Positions 1 to 8,812 of a stretch of DNA of 64,000 nucleotides are shown here, one piece after another. Both the position numbers and the translations under genes were made by a program. This stretch comes from JBBRMG01 sp038230955. GTDB taxonomy: Bacteria; Patescibacteriota; Doudnabacteria; UBA920. The notes below the pieces were generated by a model, which saw only the letters and a list, made by a program, of their open reading frames with translations, made no database searches and had not been told where the DNA came from. Position 1 is the stretch's first letter. Each line of letters begins with the position of its first letter. The stretch lies in assembly GCA_038230955.1 (NCBI GenBank), contig JBBRMG010000001.1, forward strand, positions 58,750 to 122,749, written 5' to 3'.

Positions 1-274
1 GAACAAACTGAATAAGTTTTTCGTCTATAATATGCTCTGACTTAAACCAATAATCTAAAAACGCGTCCACTCCCTTATCCCAACCCCATTCGATTAGGTA
101 CGGTTGAATGACTTCTTTCAAATCTGCGTTACCGAGGCGACATTCCTTAAATGGCCCATCAAAAAAGCGATTTGTTTGCTCTTTCGAAATGCCATGCTCT
201 ACTGCTAATCTATCACTAAACATCACGGAATGAATGAGCACACCAACTGCATCAAATAGAATTGCCTTTATCAT
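1..274 (-). CDS. HAD-superfamily hydrolase, N-terminal fragment
   Basis: Reading leftward from an ATG at 274, 91 codons stay open to the window edge. The protein begins MIKAILFDAVGVLIHS, which matches the motif I strand of haloacid dehalogenase hydrolases (hydrophobic strand, then nucleophile Asp, here D8). The usual second Asp, two residues later, is Val here, so the general acid/base of classical phosphatases seems absent; some HAD subgroups also vary here. The next 75 residues would be the helical cap. Substrate cannot be inferred. It lies 10 bp downstream of the MFS gene on the same strand, with no Shine-Dalgarno, so it is probably co-transcribed with it. The C-terminal part lies outside the window. 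Confidence 0.7.
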   Translation of the reverse strand, partial: MIKAILFDAVGVLIHSVMFSDRLAVEHGISKEQTNRFFDGPFKECRLGNADLKEVIQPYLIEWGWDKGVDAFLDYWFKSEHIIDEKLIQFV

Positions 275-284
275 AGACGCAAAT

Positions 285-1430
285 TTAAATTAACATATAC
301 AACAACGAGAACACTCCCGCTGTAATAAATAAGGCGGCAAAACTACCGGTCATAGTGAATACGATAATCCCAATTACACACGCCATAAATTTACCAAACG
401 CTAACGCCTGCTCAAACCCCACTACATATGACAAAATGTCTGTGCTTTCCGCCCGTTCATAGGTTACGGTCGCTAGTGGAATAAATATTAAATCTTTGCT
501 GGTGCGCGAAAGTGCATCGACAATAAAGGCGCCATAAGAGGTGCTCACGACTAATCGAGCCAACCAAACCAAGGCATAAATAAATGAGCCTGACCGCAAC
601 AACGCTATTTTGTTATTCCTGTCGGTAATCTTGCCAATATATAACGCTAAAGCAGTGGAGACTAAGGTCGCTACCGTTACCACAACACCAGTACCCGCGT
701 AGTTACTCACTACTAAATAAATAAATATCGGCCAAATAGTTAGTACTAATAGTTCTTCGCCAAATCCAAAGTAGCCTAAAAATTTCATCGGGTATTGTTT
801 ATACAACTCCCATGTATCATGAAAATGATAATCCTTAGTTGTAAAAGAACTGTGACTCCACAACAAAGGAATAAAGGAACAGAAGTAAATGGCGGCGGCG
901 ACTGTAAACGCTACATTAAAACCATACCGCTGAACTAATAAACCACCGGCCAATGGCCCAGCGATATGCACTAAATTGATTATCGCATAAAGGGCCGAAA
1001 ACTCTCGTCCGGTTTGACCAGGCCTGGCAAAGCGGGCGACGATTGAATGAAATGACGGCCAATACAAAGATTTCTCTATAGCATAGGCCAATGGCGCAAA
1101 ATAAATAAACCAGCGCACATCAGCCGAACCAAACAACAAAAACCAATACGCAATCATAAACGGAATACTAAAAAATATTCCCCGATCATATCCATACCGA
1201 CTGACAATTTTGGCCCCAAACGGTAAAATTAAAATATAAAGCCCATAGACACTGGCAAAAAACAACAATACTTCTGGGACGCTATAACGAATAACGGTGT
1301 ACAAAAAAATTGGTTCGTACAGCAAAATAATGGCAATGCCGAGGTCGGCTATGCCAGTGGAAAGAAATAGCTCTCCCATCTGTTTTTGAATAGCATTGCT
1401 GAAATAGTGAGGTAAATGAGATTTTGACAT
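285..1430 (-). CDS. MFS-type transporter
   Basis: A 381-residue, very hydrophobic protein with roughly a dozen membrane segments. It has a charged loop of the MFS kind after the second and third helices (KIVSRYGYDRG), and a central cytoplasmic stretch near residues 195-210 dividing two six-helix halves. The family moves small molecules across the cytoplasmic membrane by proton coupling or facilitated diffusion; the substrate is unknown. A TATAAT on the minus strand at 1445-1440 lies 9 nt from the ATG, downstream of the leuS stop, so it probably has its own nearly leaderless promoter. The HAD fragment follows 10 bp later. Confidence 0.75.
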   Translation of the reverse strand: MSKSHLPHYFSNAIQKQMGELFLSTGIADLGIAIILLYEPIFLYTVIRYSVPEVLLFFASVYGLYILILPFGAKIVSRYGYDRGIFFSIPFMIAYWFLLFGSADVRWFIYFAPLAYAIEKSLYWPSFHSIVARFARPGQTGREFSALYAIINLVHIAGPLAGGLLVQRYGFNVAFTVAAAIYFCSFIPLLWSHSSFTTKDYHFHDTWELYKQYPMKFLGYFGFGEELLVLTIWPIFIYLVVSNYAGTGVVVTVATLVSTALALYIGKITDRNNKIALLRSGSFIYALVWLARLVVSTSYGAFIVDALSRTSKDLIFIPLATVTYERAESTDILSYVVGFEQALAFGKFMACVIGIIVFTMTGSFAALFITAGVFSLLYMLI

Positions 1431-1452
1431 TATGCAGTTATTATACCATCTA

Positions 1453-3849
1453 TCAAATTACTATATTGACTAATCTTCCCGGAACAACAATAACACGCTT
1501 GGGTTCGACTCCTTGCAAGGCCGCCTGCACTTTATCTAGACTGAGTGCTATAGTTTTAATATCATCTTCTGTCGCATCGAGCGGTGCTTGTAGTTTGTCT
1601 TTAGTCTTGCCATTAATCTGCACAACAATATCGGCCTGACTTTCTGATGCTAACTCAGCATTATACTGCGGCCAATCCGAATGTTGCACTGATTGAACGC
1701 CACCTAATATTTCATTCAGTTCTTCAGTAATATGGGGAGCGAAAGGGTAAAGTAAGATTATAAAAGTTTGCAGGGTCTGCTTGCTAACAGATTCCCCTTT
1801 AACATTGTTATAAAATTTCATAAACGCTGATATGGCTGTGTTGAAATTAAACGACTGGATGTCATTGGTAATCTTTTTTGTGAGCTTATGCAATTCTCGG
1901 CTAACAAGTTCAGAGTCAACCGCAGTGCTCTGTTTATTATCATTTACCCAGACCCAAACTCGCTCCAAAAACCGCTTCAGGCCAATTAAACCATTGGTGT
2001 TCCACGGTTTGGAATCCTCTAACGGACCCATAAACATTTCGTACATGCGCAAAGAGTCTGCCCCGAACTCTTTTATAATATCATCAGGATTAATGACATT
2101 CCCTCTACTCTTGCTCATTTTTTCGCCATCGGGCCCTAAAATTAATCCTTGGTTGCGCAATTTTACAAAAGGCTCTTCAAAATCAATCAGCTTCAAGTCA
2201 AACAATACTTTGGTAAAAAAACGAGAATACAGCAAATGCAGCACTGCATGCTCCGCACCACCGACATATGTATCTACCGGTAACCAAGTGTTAATTTTAT
2301 CTTTACCTGCAAACTCCTTGTCATTGTTTGAGTCAGTATAGCGGAAATAATACCAAGATGAATCTACAAACGTATCCATAGTGTCGGAGTCGCGGCGAGC
2401 TGGGCCAGCGCACTTTGGACAATTGACTTCATGAAATGTTTTGGAGCGAGTTAACGGCGACTCCCCCGTTGGCACAAAATCTACATCAGTCGGCAAATTC
2501 ACTGGGAGATCAGGTTCTGCCACAGGTTGCATACCGCAAGCGTCGCAATAAATTATTGGGATAGGCGCACCCCAATACCGCTGACGGGAGATCAACCAAT
2601 CACGCAACTTATAAGTAACATGCCGTTTAGCAAACCCTTCCTGCTCCATCCAATCGAGCATTTCTTCGATTAAAGCTTTGTCTATATTACGCCCAGTGAA
2701 CGAGCCGGAGTCTTTTAGTACGCCGCTATTATCGTGGGCATTAACCGGCTCTGATTCATTGGTTCGATCAACCACTTCATGCAATTCAATGCCGTACTTC
2801 TGGGCAAACTCAAAGTCACGAGGATCATGAGCACTACAGCGGATAATACCCGTACCAAAATCCATCAATGCAAAGTTGGCAACCCAGATTGGCATTTCTA
2901 ACCCAGAAAAAGGATCAATCGCGTAGCGTCCAGTGAATACGCCTTTCTTCTCAAACTTATCTTGGTTTCGTTCGTCAGCCGTAATTAATTTGGTCTCTTC
3001 AATAAACGCTTGAACTGCTGGTTCATTACCAGTGCCCTCTACTAATTGTGTGACTAAAGGATGTTCAGGTGCAATGACAATAAAAGTATCAGCGAATAAC
3101 CAAGCCGGGAAGGCACTAAATGTTTCCAGTTTGAGACCTAAATCTTTTACCCTGTGTTCAATGATCACACCCTCTTTGCGGCCAATCCAATTTCGTTGCA
3201 TAGCTTTAATTGGGTTTGGCCAATCTAAAGCGTCTAAGTCATTCAGCAACCTTTCTGTGTAATCAGTAATTTTTAAAAACCATTGCGATAATAATTTTTG
3301 TTCGACTTGGGTGCCGCATCGTTCACAATGCCCATTTACTACTTGTTCGTTGGCTAAAACAGTATTGTCTTTGGGGCACCAGTTTACTTTAGCTTCTTTT
3401 TTGTAAGCCAGCCCGTTTTTGTACATCAGTAAAAACAACCAGTGCGTCCATTTATAATAGTTGGGGTCAGATGTGTTGACCTCGCGACTCCAATCATACG
3501 ACAAACCAATGGCTTTAATTTGCTCGCGGAATCGCGTAATATTCTTGGCCGTAGTCTCGTCTGGTGGCACGCCCATTTTAATCGCATAATTTTCAGCCGG
3601 CAAACCAAATGCATCCCAACCCATGGGGTGCAAAACGCTATAGCCATTCATTCGCAGAAAGCGAGTTAAAATATCGGTAGCTGTATAACCTTCTGGGTGG
3701 CCAACATGCAGACCAGCTCCGGATGGATACGGGAACATATCTAAAATGTATTGCTTCTTGGTCGGTTTCTCAGACGTCTTGAAAGTACCGTGCTCTTCCC
3801 AGTAAGCTTGCCACTTCTTTTCAATTTTTGCCGGATTATACTTTTGCAT
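1453..3849 (-). CDS. leuS: Leucyl-tRNA synthetase
   Basis: Class I aminoacyl-tRNA synthetase charging tRNA-Leu in the cytoplasm. The N-terminus MQKYNPAKIEKKWQ is typical of bacterial LeuRS. The HIGH motif appears as HVGH (near residue 50), the KMSKS loop as DGEKMSKSRGN (near residue 580), and a CP1 editing domain and CxxC pairs lie between them. Length is 798 aa from the ATG at 3849. A TTG four codons upstream is less likely because it would overlap the previous gene. It starts 1 bp after the stop of the HD-domain gene, so the two are translationally linked. It is the last gene of the leftward metG-tatD-maf cluster. Confidence 0.97.
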   Translation of the reverse strand: MQKYNPAKIEKKWQAYWEEHGTFKTSEKPTKKQYILDMFPYPSGAGLHVGHPEGYTATDILTRFLRMNGYSVLHPMGWDAFGLPAENYAIKMGVPPDETTAKNITRFREQIKAIGLSYDWSREVNTSDPNYYKWTHWLFLLMYKNGLAYKKEAKVNWCPKDNTVLANEQVVNGHCERCGTQVEQKLLSQWFLKITDYTERLLNDLDALDWPNPIKAMQRNWIGRKEGVIIEHRVKDLGLKLETFSAFPAWLFADTFIVIAPEHPLVTQLVEGTGNEPAVQAFIEETKLITADERNQDKFEKKGVFTGRYAIDPFSGLEMPIWVANFALMDFGTGIIRCSAHDPRDFEFAQKYGIELHEVVDRTNESEPVNAHDNSGVLKDSGSFTGRNIDKALIEEMLDWMEQEGFAKRHVTYKLRDWLISRQRYWGAPIPIIYCDACGMQPVAEPDLPVNLPTDVDFVPTGESPLTRSKTFHEVNCPKCAGPARRDSDTMDTFVDSSWYYFRYTDSNNDKEFAGKDKINTWLPVDTYVGGAEHAVLHLLYSRFFTKVLFDLKLIDFEEPFVKLRNQGLILGPDGEKMSKSRGNVINPDDIIKEFGADSLRMYEMFMGPLEDSKPWNTNGLIGLKRFLERVWVWVNDNKQSTAVDSELVSRELHKLTKKITNDIQSFNFNTAISAFMKFYNNVKGESVSKQTLQTFIILLYPFAPHITEELNEILGGVQSVQHSDWPQYNAELASESQADIVVQINGKTKDKLQAPLDATEDDIKTIALSLDKVQAALQGVEPKRVIVVPGRLVNIVI

Positions 3850-3850
3850 A

Positions 3851-4408
3851 TTAATTCCCAAATAATTCCTGCTCTTTACTACGAATCAAAATGACCAAGT
3901 CATCGAAATAACTTTCAACTTCTGGCGATGTTTTCACCTTCGAAGTTTTTTGATCAATCAACATTTGCAAGGTAACCCCTTCCTTCTGCCACGTTCTGCC
4001 ATTATCCAAAGCGTATACAAATTTACTCTCTCCGTCCAATCGCTGTTCATAATTGTGAATGAGCCTATGGAGCTCTGGGAATTCTTCAAATTCTCTTTGC
4101 AATTGCGTTGCTGTTTTGGCTTCCCTATCCCCTTTACTGTTCAAAAACGATTTGTCCTTCTCATAAATATAAGTATCGCCAGCGTATACTTCCACTAAAT
4201 CGTGGAGCAATGCATATTTTGCGGCCAAAGTACTATCTAACTCCAGTTTCTGTGAGTCGATAAGATACCACGACAACAATGCGAGCTGATAACTATGCTC
4301 AACATCATTTTCATACCGGTCTTCATTCCTCACTAAAACCCGCCGGGCCACCGCCTGAAAATCATTAGTCAGCTTAACAAACTTTAAAATAGAACCCAGA
4401 GTATCCAT
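3851..4408 (-). CDS. HD-domain hydrolase (YfbR-like)
   Basis: A 185-residue protein with the metal-binding HD signature: EHS (H38), HD (H69-D70), E73 and D78 in LLHDLVEVYAGD. This spacing is that of HD_3/YfbR-type 5'-deoxynucleotidases and related nucleotide phosphohydrolases, which are soluble and use a divalent metal. Exact substrate is inferred only by family. It sits between maf and leuS with 1-bp gaps on both sides, so it is operonic. Neighbouring Maf is also a nucleotide-sanitising enzyme, which fits a nucleotide-metabolism role. Confidence 0.75.
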   Translation of the reverse strand: MDTLGSILKFVKLTNDFQAVARRVLVRNEDRYENDVEHSYQLALLSWYLIDSQKLELDSTLAAKYALLHDLVEVYAGDTYIYEKDKSFLNSKGDREAKTATQLQREFEEFPELHRLIHNYEQRLDGESKFVYALDNGRTWQKEGVTLQMLIDQKTSKVKTSPEVESYFDDLVILIRSKEQELFGN

Positions 4409-4409
4409 A

Positions 4410-5000
4410 TTAACTTTTTTTAAAAATGTTAATGCCGAATTTTTTCAATCCCTGCGCCAACTCAGCTATAGGTAACCCAATGGCGCCAGAGTAATTGCCT
4501 TCTACTTTGGAAATCAGTATCCCGCCCAGTTCATGAATTGCATAGGCACCGGCTTTATCCATAGGCTCACCCGTAGCAATGTAGCCATTAATGTCGGCAA
4601 GTGAAAGCTTTTTGAAATAAACCAGCGTTTCTGAGAGTGCCAAAAATTGCTTACGGCCGCCGCTTTGAATTATCGCCAGTCCAGTCAAAATGGAATGCTT
4701 GGTTCCACTGAGTTTGCGTAACATGGTCGCGCCCTGTTGTTTACTTTTCGGTTTGCCCATAACTTCCTTACCTAACACAACGATTGTATCAGCAGAAATA
4801 ATTATCGCGCCTGGATGTTGCTTAGCAATTGACTGTGCTTTACCCATGGCTAAAGTCATCACCAATTTTTTTGGTGACATTTTCATAGTCATATCCTCTT
4901 CGTAGTCAGGTGATAAAGCTTTAAACTTTAAGCCTGTTTTAGCCATTAGCTCTCTCCGCCGTGGCGAAGTTGATGCTAAAATTATTTTTTTGAGTTTCAT
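4410..5000 (-). CDS. maf: Maf family nucleoside triphosphate pyrophosphatase
   Basis: A 196-residue Maf/HAM1-fold protein. Conserved motifs are ASTSPRRREL (residues 9-18), SADTIVVL (about 69-76), GKP, GEPMDKAGAYAI and GNYSGAIGLP, covering the phosphate-binding arginines and the catalytic acidic residue. Family members hydrolyse non-canonical or modified NTPs such as dTTP/UTP or methylated pyrimidine NTPs and affect septation when overexpressed. Its start overlaps the end of tatD by 4 nt and its stop is 1 bp from the HD-hydrolase gene, so it belongs to the same polycistronic unit. Confidence 0.93.
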   Translation of the reverse strand: MKLKKIILASTSPRRRELMAKTGLKFKALSPDYEEDMTMKMSPKKLVMTLAMGKAQSIAKQHPGAIIISADTIVVLGKEVMGKPKSKQQGATMLRKLSGTKHSILTGLAIIQSGGRKQFLALSETLVYFKKLSLADINGYIATGEPMDKAGAYAIHELGGILISKVEGNYSGAIGLPIAELAQGLKKFGINIFKKS

Positions 5001-5854
5001 ATATTAAATAATTTCTTTGCGTTAGCTGTGGTGACAGTCTCTACCTCTTCTAATGGTACTTGTTTCCGTTCAGCAATCTTCTCGGCCACCAGCCCAACAT
5101 ACGCCGGTTCATTGCGCTTACCACGATGTGGGGTTGGGGTTAAATATGGCGCGTCAGTTTCTAAGACAATGCTACTCAGGGGAACACCTTTTACTACTTC
5201 CTCACTACGCCCAGTTTTATCAAAAGTAATAATCCCATTCATACCTATAAACGCGCCAATATCCACAAACTTTAAAGCCGTCACTAAATCGCCAGTATAA
5301 CAATGAATTTCAAATCGCAAATTCGGTGTTAGCTGTTTGGCCTCTTTTAAAATTCCCAAAATATCTTCATAGGCATCCATAGTGCCCACGCTGGGCCGGC
5401 AATGAATACATAACGCTTTATCCAATTCTTGGGCCAACTTTAATTGCTTCAAAAATGCGGTGCGTTGAAGTTGTTTGATTTCATTATGATCTCGAGTTTC
5501 AGGCAAGCGATAATAATCTAACCCGCACTCCCCAATTCCCACCACTCTAGGTCTGTCCGCTAATTCTTTGTAAATCTCGTAATCAAATCCCTCCTCGCGA
5601 GTTTTAAATTTTACTTCCTCGTCGTCGTAATAATCGTGCATAAATGTATGCACCGGGTGCAAACCGACCACAGCGAAAACGTGTTCTGGAAATTGATCAA
5701 GCAAAGCGACCGCCTGGCGACTGGTGTCTATTTGCGTGCCGACATTAACCACAGCTACACCGGCTTGATGCGCTCGCTTAATAGTGTCTGCGCCATCCTC
5801 GCTAAACGCCCGCAAATTAATATGGCAATGGGTGTCTATTAATTTCATAATCAT
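4997..5854 (-). CDS. tatD: TatD family metal-dependent DNase
   Basis: A 285-residue TIM-barrel amidohydrolase-type nuclease. Metal ligands are visible as IDTHCHIN near the N-terminus, GECGLDYYR, IHCR, EIHCYTG and ETDAPYLTP. The family removes nucleotides from 3' ends of DNA and takes part in oxidative damage repair. The first ATG overlaps the metG stop (ATGA); a second ATG two codons later is equally possible. The adjacency metG-tatD is conserved in many bacteria. Confidence 0.95.
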   Translation of the reverse strand: MIMKLIDTHCHINLRAFSEDGADTIKRAHQAGVAVVNVGTQIDTSRQAVALLDQFPEHVFAVVGLHPVHTFMHDYYDDEEVKFKTREEGFDYEIYKELADRPRVVGIGECGLDYYRLPETRDHNEIKQLQRTAFLKQLKLAQELDKALCIHCRPSVGTMDAYEDILGILKEAKQLTPNLRFEIHCYTGDLVTALKFVDIGAFIGMNGIITFDKTGRSEEVVKGVPLSSIVLETDAPYLTPTPHRGKRNEPAYVGLVAEKIAERKQVPLEEVETVTTANAKKLFNI

Positions 5855-7320
5855 TCAATCCGCGGGAATAAATGCGGAATATTTCCAGATGATAAATTTT
5901 CCAAAGCTTTCAATATTTCATCGCTTGTATGGGTCATAAAAGGATTAAGCAGTAGCCCAATATGATGCAGTTCACCCAACAAATGCTGAATTTGTTTTTC
6001 AGCTGCTTCGTGATCCACTTTAATTAATTTAAATGGTTCGTGTTTCTGAATATAAGAATCGCAATCAGAAATAATTTCCCAAATTACATCACTGGCTTGA
6101 TGTAATTTATATCCTGCCATTAAAGTCTTATACGATTCATCTCCGTTGTCATCATTCCATTTTAATGGTACAACATTATTACTAGTCGCCATCTTCAAAA
6201 TCCGGCTAGTTAGATTCCCAATACCGTTGGCTAAATTAGCATTGTAACTGTCCTTAAACCGCTCCCAAGTAAAATCACTGTCTTCGAAAGTAGAAATTTC
6301 ACGCGCCAAATAGTAGCGTAACGAATCAGTGGCCTGTTCTGGCGTCAGACCGAGCTCTTGCAACCTCGCTAGCAATTCATACGGATCCACCACATTGCCC
6401 AAAGATTTGCTCATCTTTTGACCACCACTATTTATGAATCCATGGATCATGATTTGCTTGGAATTGGGCAGACCGGCGGACATAAGCATTGCTTGCCACA
6501 TCGCACTTTGTTGACGCAAATTATCTTTCCCAGCAACTTGAATTGCGTTGCGTTTGTCGTCAGTACCCCAAAAATCAACAAAAGTTTTTTCGTCCTCCGG
6601 CCACCCTAGCGTTGACACGTAATTAACCAGAGCATCAAACCAAACATACATAACTTGGTTATCGTCATTAGGTACAGGAACCCCCCAAGGCATTTTCGTT
6701 TTCAGTCGCGAAACACTAAAATCTTGCAGCCCATCTTTCACGAATTGTTTAATTTCATTAAAACGGAAGTCAGGCACTACGAAATCTGGATTTGCTGCGT
6801 AAAAGTCTAACAACGGTTGTTGGTACTTAGACCAACGGAAAAAATAATTCTCTTCATCTATCAATTCTATTACTAAATTGGGGTGCAAAATGCAATGACC
6901 GTTTTCTAACTCCGAATCTGTTTTCTCTAACTCACAACCGACACAATATTTCACCTGATATGTTTTTTTGTAAATATCGCCGGCAGCTAAACATTTTTCC
7001 CAAAACGCTTGAGCTGCTAACTTATGATGCGCGTCTGTTGTGCGAACAAACCTGTTGTAACTCAAATTGAGCGCTAACTTGAGCTGGTCAAATTTGGCGG
7101 CGTACTCATCCACATAAGCCTGCGTAGTCTTTCCAGCCGTTTCAGCAGAGCGATGAATTTTCAAACCATGCTCATCCGTTCCGGTGTTAAATATTACTTC
7201 TTTCCCTAACAGCCCCTCATAGCGACAAATAATATCGGCTTGGACCATTTCCAAAGCAAACCCAATATGTGGGCTTGCGTTTACGTAAGGCAAGGTTGTA
7301 GTTAAATAAAATTTTTCCAT
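5851..7320 (-). CDS. metG: Methionyl-tRNA synthetase
   Basis: A 489-residue class I synthetase. Signature sequences are TLPYVNASPHIGFALE (HIGH region, residues 9-24), a zinc-knuckle-like CVGCELEK followed by a later Cys, and GQKMSKSLGNVVDP (KMSKS loop). The C-terminal anticodon-binding helical domain is present, but no fused tRNA-binding (Arc1p/EMAP) domain follows, so this is the short form. It starts 2 bp after the AI-2E-type permease gene and overlaps tatD by 4 nt, so it is co-transcribed. Confidence 0.97.
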   Translation of the reverse strand: MEKFYLTTTLPYVNASPHIGFALEMVQADIICRYEGLLGKEVIFNTGTDEHGLKIHRSAETAGKTTQAYVDEYAAKFDQLKLALNLSYNRFVRTTDAHHKLAAQAFWEKCLAAGDIYKKTYQVKYCVGCELEKTDSELENGHCILHPNLVIELIDEENYFFRWSKYQQPLLDFYAANPDFVVPDFRFNEIKQFVKDGLQDFSVSRLKTKMPWGVPVPNDDNQVMYVWFDALVNYVSTLGWPEDEKTFVDFWGTDDKRNAIQVAGKDNLRQQSAMWQAMLMSAGLPNSKQIMIHGFINSGGQKMSKSLGNVVDPYELLARLQELGLTPEQATDSLRYYLAREISTFEDSDFTWERFKDSYNANLANGIGNLTSRILKMATSNNVVPLKWNDDNGDESYKTLMAGYKLHQASDVIWEIISDCDSYIQKHEPFKLIKVDHEAAEKQIQHLLGELHHIGLLLNPFMTHTSDEILKALENLSSGNIPHLFPRIE

Positions 7321-7322
7321 AG

Positions 7323-8363
7323 CTACATAATGGACTCAGTCTGAGTATCTAATGATTTTTGCATGGCCTGATTAGCTGTTAATTCAGTAACGACAAGAGT
7401 GATGGCACCAACCAATGGCACGGCCAAGAGCAACCCAAATATCCCTGCTAGCTTAAACCCAACCAGCAAAGCCAATAACACCAATAAAGGGGAGGTGCCG
7501 ACAGTCTTCTGCATAATCTTTGGAACCAAGAAATATCCTTCTGTCTTTTGCACTAACACATAAAGCACAGCAACGGCCACGGCTAATGCGGGACTCTGAA
7601 TTAAGGCAAAGAAAATTGCCGGAATAGCAGAAACAAAAGGCCCAATATACGGTACCACCTCTAGCAGTCCGGCTAGCAACGCCAAAAATAAAGCGTACTT
7701 AACGCCTAACAATGTTAATCCAATGTATGACATAGCAAAAATGGTCAGGCTAAGAATGAGCTGCCCTATGACCCATAATCCCATTCGTCGCTGAATTTTG
7801 CGCACCAAGCTCATAGTGAACGCTTGTTGCTTTGGCGGCACTACGGAATTAATGAAGTCTATCATTGCTTGCTGCTGAGCTACTAAATAGAAGGACACTA
7901 CTAACACCGTAATCAGAGCAAACAACCCATTGAAAATACCAATCGTTCTGGTAATCAACGCGTGGCCACCAGTGGCTTCATTAAATACGCTATTAAAAGT
8001 ATCACCCAAATTCGCATTTCCTAATACTAGATGCAAATTCGGGAATCGATCAAATAACTGCTGTGTGTAAAATGGCAGGTTTTGAGCCAGTACAGTAAAT
8101 TGGCTGGCCACAATTGGCACAATCAGGGATATGACCAATCCAGCTAATCCTAATAAAATTATATAGACAGCTAAAACAGTCACTACTCTGGGGACTTTGC
8201 GAATATTTAAATACCCTACCAATGGCTCCATGGCCGACGCCAGGATAATTGCCAATAGCAAAATCATGATAATGTCGCGGATCAACCACAAAAACACTAA
8301 CGCCAAAACGATTAGCACTACCTTAAATATGGTTTTTGTAGATGGTTCAATATACCAGGGCAT
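7323..8363 (-). CDS. AI-2E family transporter (PerM/UPF0118-like)
   Basis: A 346-residue membrane protein with two N-terminal segments, a central soluble region with a helical stretch (residues 90-150), and five or so C-terminal segments including GLLEVVPYIGPFVSAIPA, the conserved PxxGP-type motif of this family. Members export small signals or act as Na+/H+ antiporters; the substrate here is unknown. A minus-strand TATAAT at 8377-8372 lies 8 nt before the ATG and just beyond the terminator of the preceding gene, so it probably heads the AI-2E-metG-tatD-maf-HD-leuS transcript. Confidence 0.88.
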   Translation of the reverse strand: MPWYIEPSTKTIFKVVLIVLALVFLWLIRDIIMILLLAIILASAMEPLVGYLNIRKVPRVVTVLAVYIILLGLAGLVISLIVPIVASQFTVLAQNLPFYTQQLFDRFPNLHLVLGNANLGDTFNSVFNEATGGHALITRTIGIFNGLFALITVLVVSFYLVAQQQAMIDFINSVVPPKQQAFTMSLVRKIQRRMGLWVIGQLILSLTIFAMSYIGLTLLGVKYALFLALLAGLLEVVPYIGPFVSAIPAIFFALIQSPALAVAVAVLYVLVQKTEGYFLVPKIMQKTVGTSPLLVLLALLVGFKLAGIFGLLLAVPLVGAITLVVTELTANQAMQKSLDTQTESIM

Positions 8364-8387
8364 ATGCGTTTATTATAGCGGAAAACA

Positions 8388-8415
8388 AAAAATCCGGCGA
8401 CTTAGCCGGATTTTT
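8388..8415 (-). terminator. Rho-independent terminator
   Basis: An 11-bp inverted repeat (8388-8398 with 8405-8415, core TCCGGC/GCCGGA, 6-nt loop) flanked by A on one side and T on the other. It ends the leftward transcript of the 8432-8635 gene, with a T-rich tract at 8390-8382 on the minus strand. Confidence 0.8.
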
Positions 8416-8431
8416 AATCGATCGTAATAAT

Positions 8432-8635
8432 TTACGAATTCTCTAATGTTTGCTGCGCTCGCGCAATCTGATCATCAGCAATTTTTATACCTTCAAGACA
8501 GTAAGCCCTGATTTGTTCTCGCAGGAAATCGGTAAGACCTTCTGCTTGCAAATCGCGAATCAGGATGTCTTTAATGGTCTGGTCGAGTTCAGATTTTTGA
8601 ATTAAATGGATAATATCTTGAATTTGATCTGTCAT
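8432..8635 (-). CDS. Small acidic helical protein, unknown
   Basis: A 67-residue protein (begins MTDQIQDIIHLIQKSEL) predicted to be almost wholly alpha-helical, with no membrane segment or cysteine. It resembles no family I can name with confidence. It is the last gene before a strong terminator and follows the nfo gene cluster on the same strand. Codon usage and its position immediately before the terminator support that it is real. Confidence 0.6.
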   Translation of the reverse strand: MTDQIQDIIHLIQKSELDQTIKDILIRDLQAEGLTDFLREQIRAYCLEGIKIADDQIARAQQTLENS

Positions 8636-8643
8636 AAACTATA

Positions 8644-8793
8644 TTAATTTGCTGCGGAAAGTTTTTGTTCCAATTCCTGAAACGTCGCTTTACCCTCTTC
8701 AGGGTCAATAAAATGGTCGCCGCCTACAAGCTTCATCTCTGGAAAACGGTTCATTTCTTGCTCCTGCGGGTTAAACCCAGTTTCTACTCCCAT
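8644..8793 (-). CDS. Possible 49-aa ORF or remnant of an alpha/beta hydrolase
   Basis: An open frame of 49 codons fills the gap between nfo and the 8432-8635 gene. The tail, FPEMKLVGGDHFIDPEEGK, looks like the catalytic-histidine end of RBBP9/YdeN-type serine hydrolases, so this may be the surviving C-terminus of a lost gene. The first ATG (8793) has no ribosome binding site; an inner ATG 13 codons later has AGGAG seven bases upstream and would give 36 residues. Whether it is translated cannot be judged. Confidence 0.35.
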   Translation of the reverse strand: MGVETGFNPQEQEMNRFPEMKLVGGDHFIDPEEGKATFQELEQKLSAAN

Positions 8794-8812
8794 TGGCGTA
8801 TGTAAATTAATT

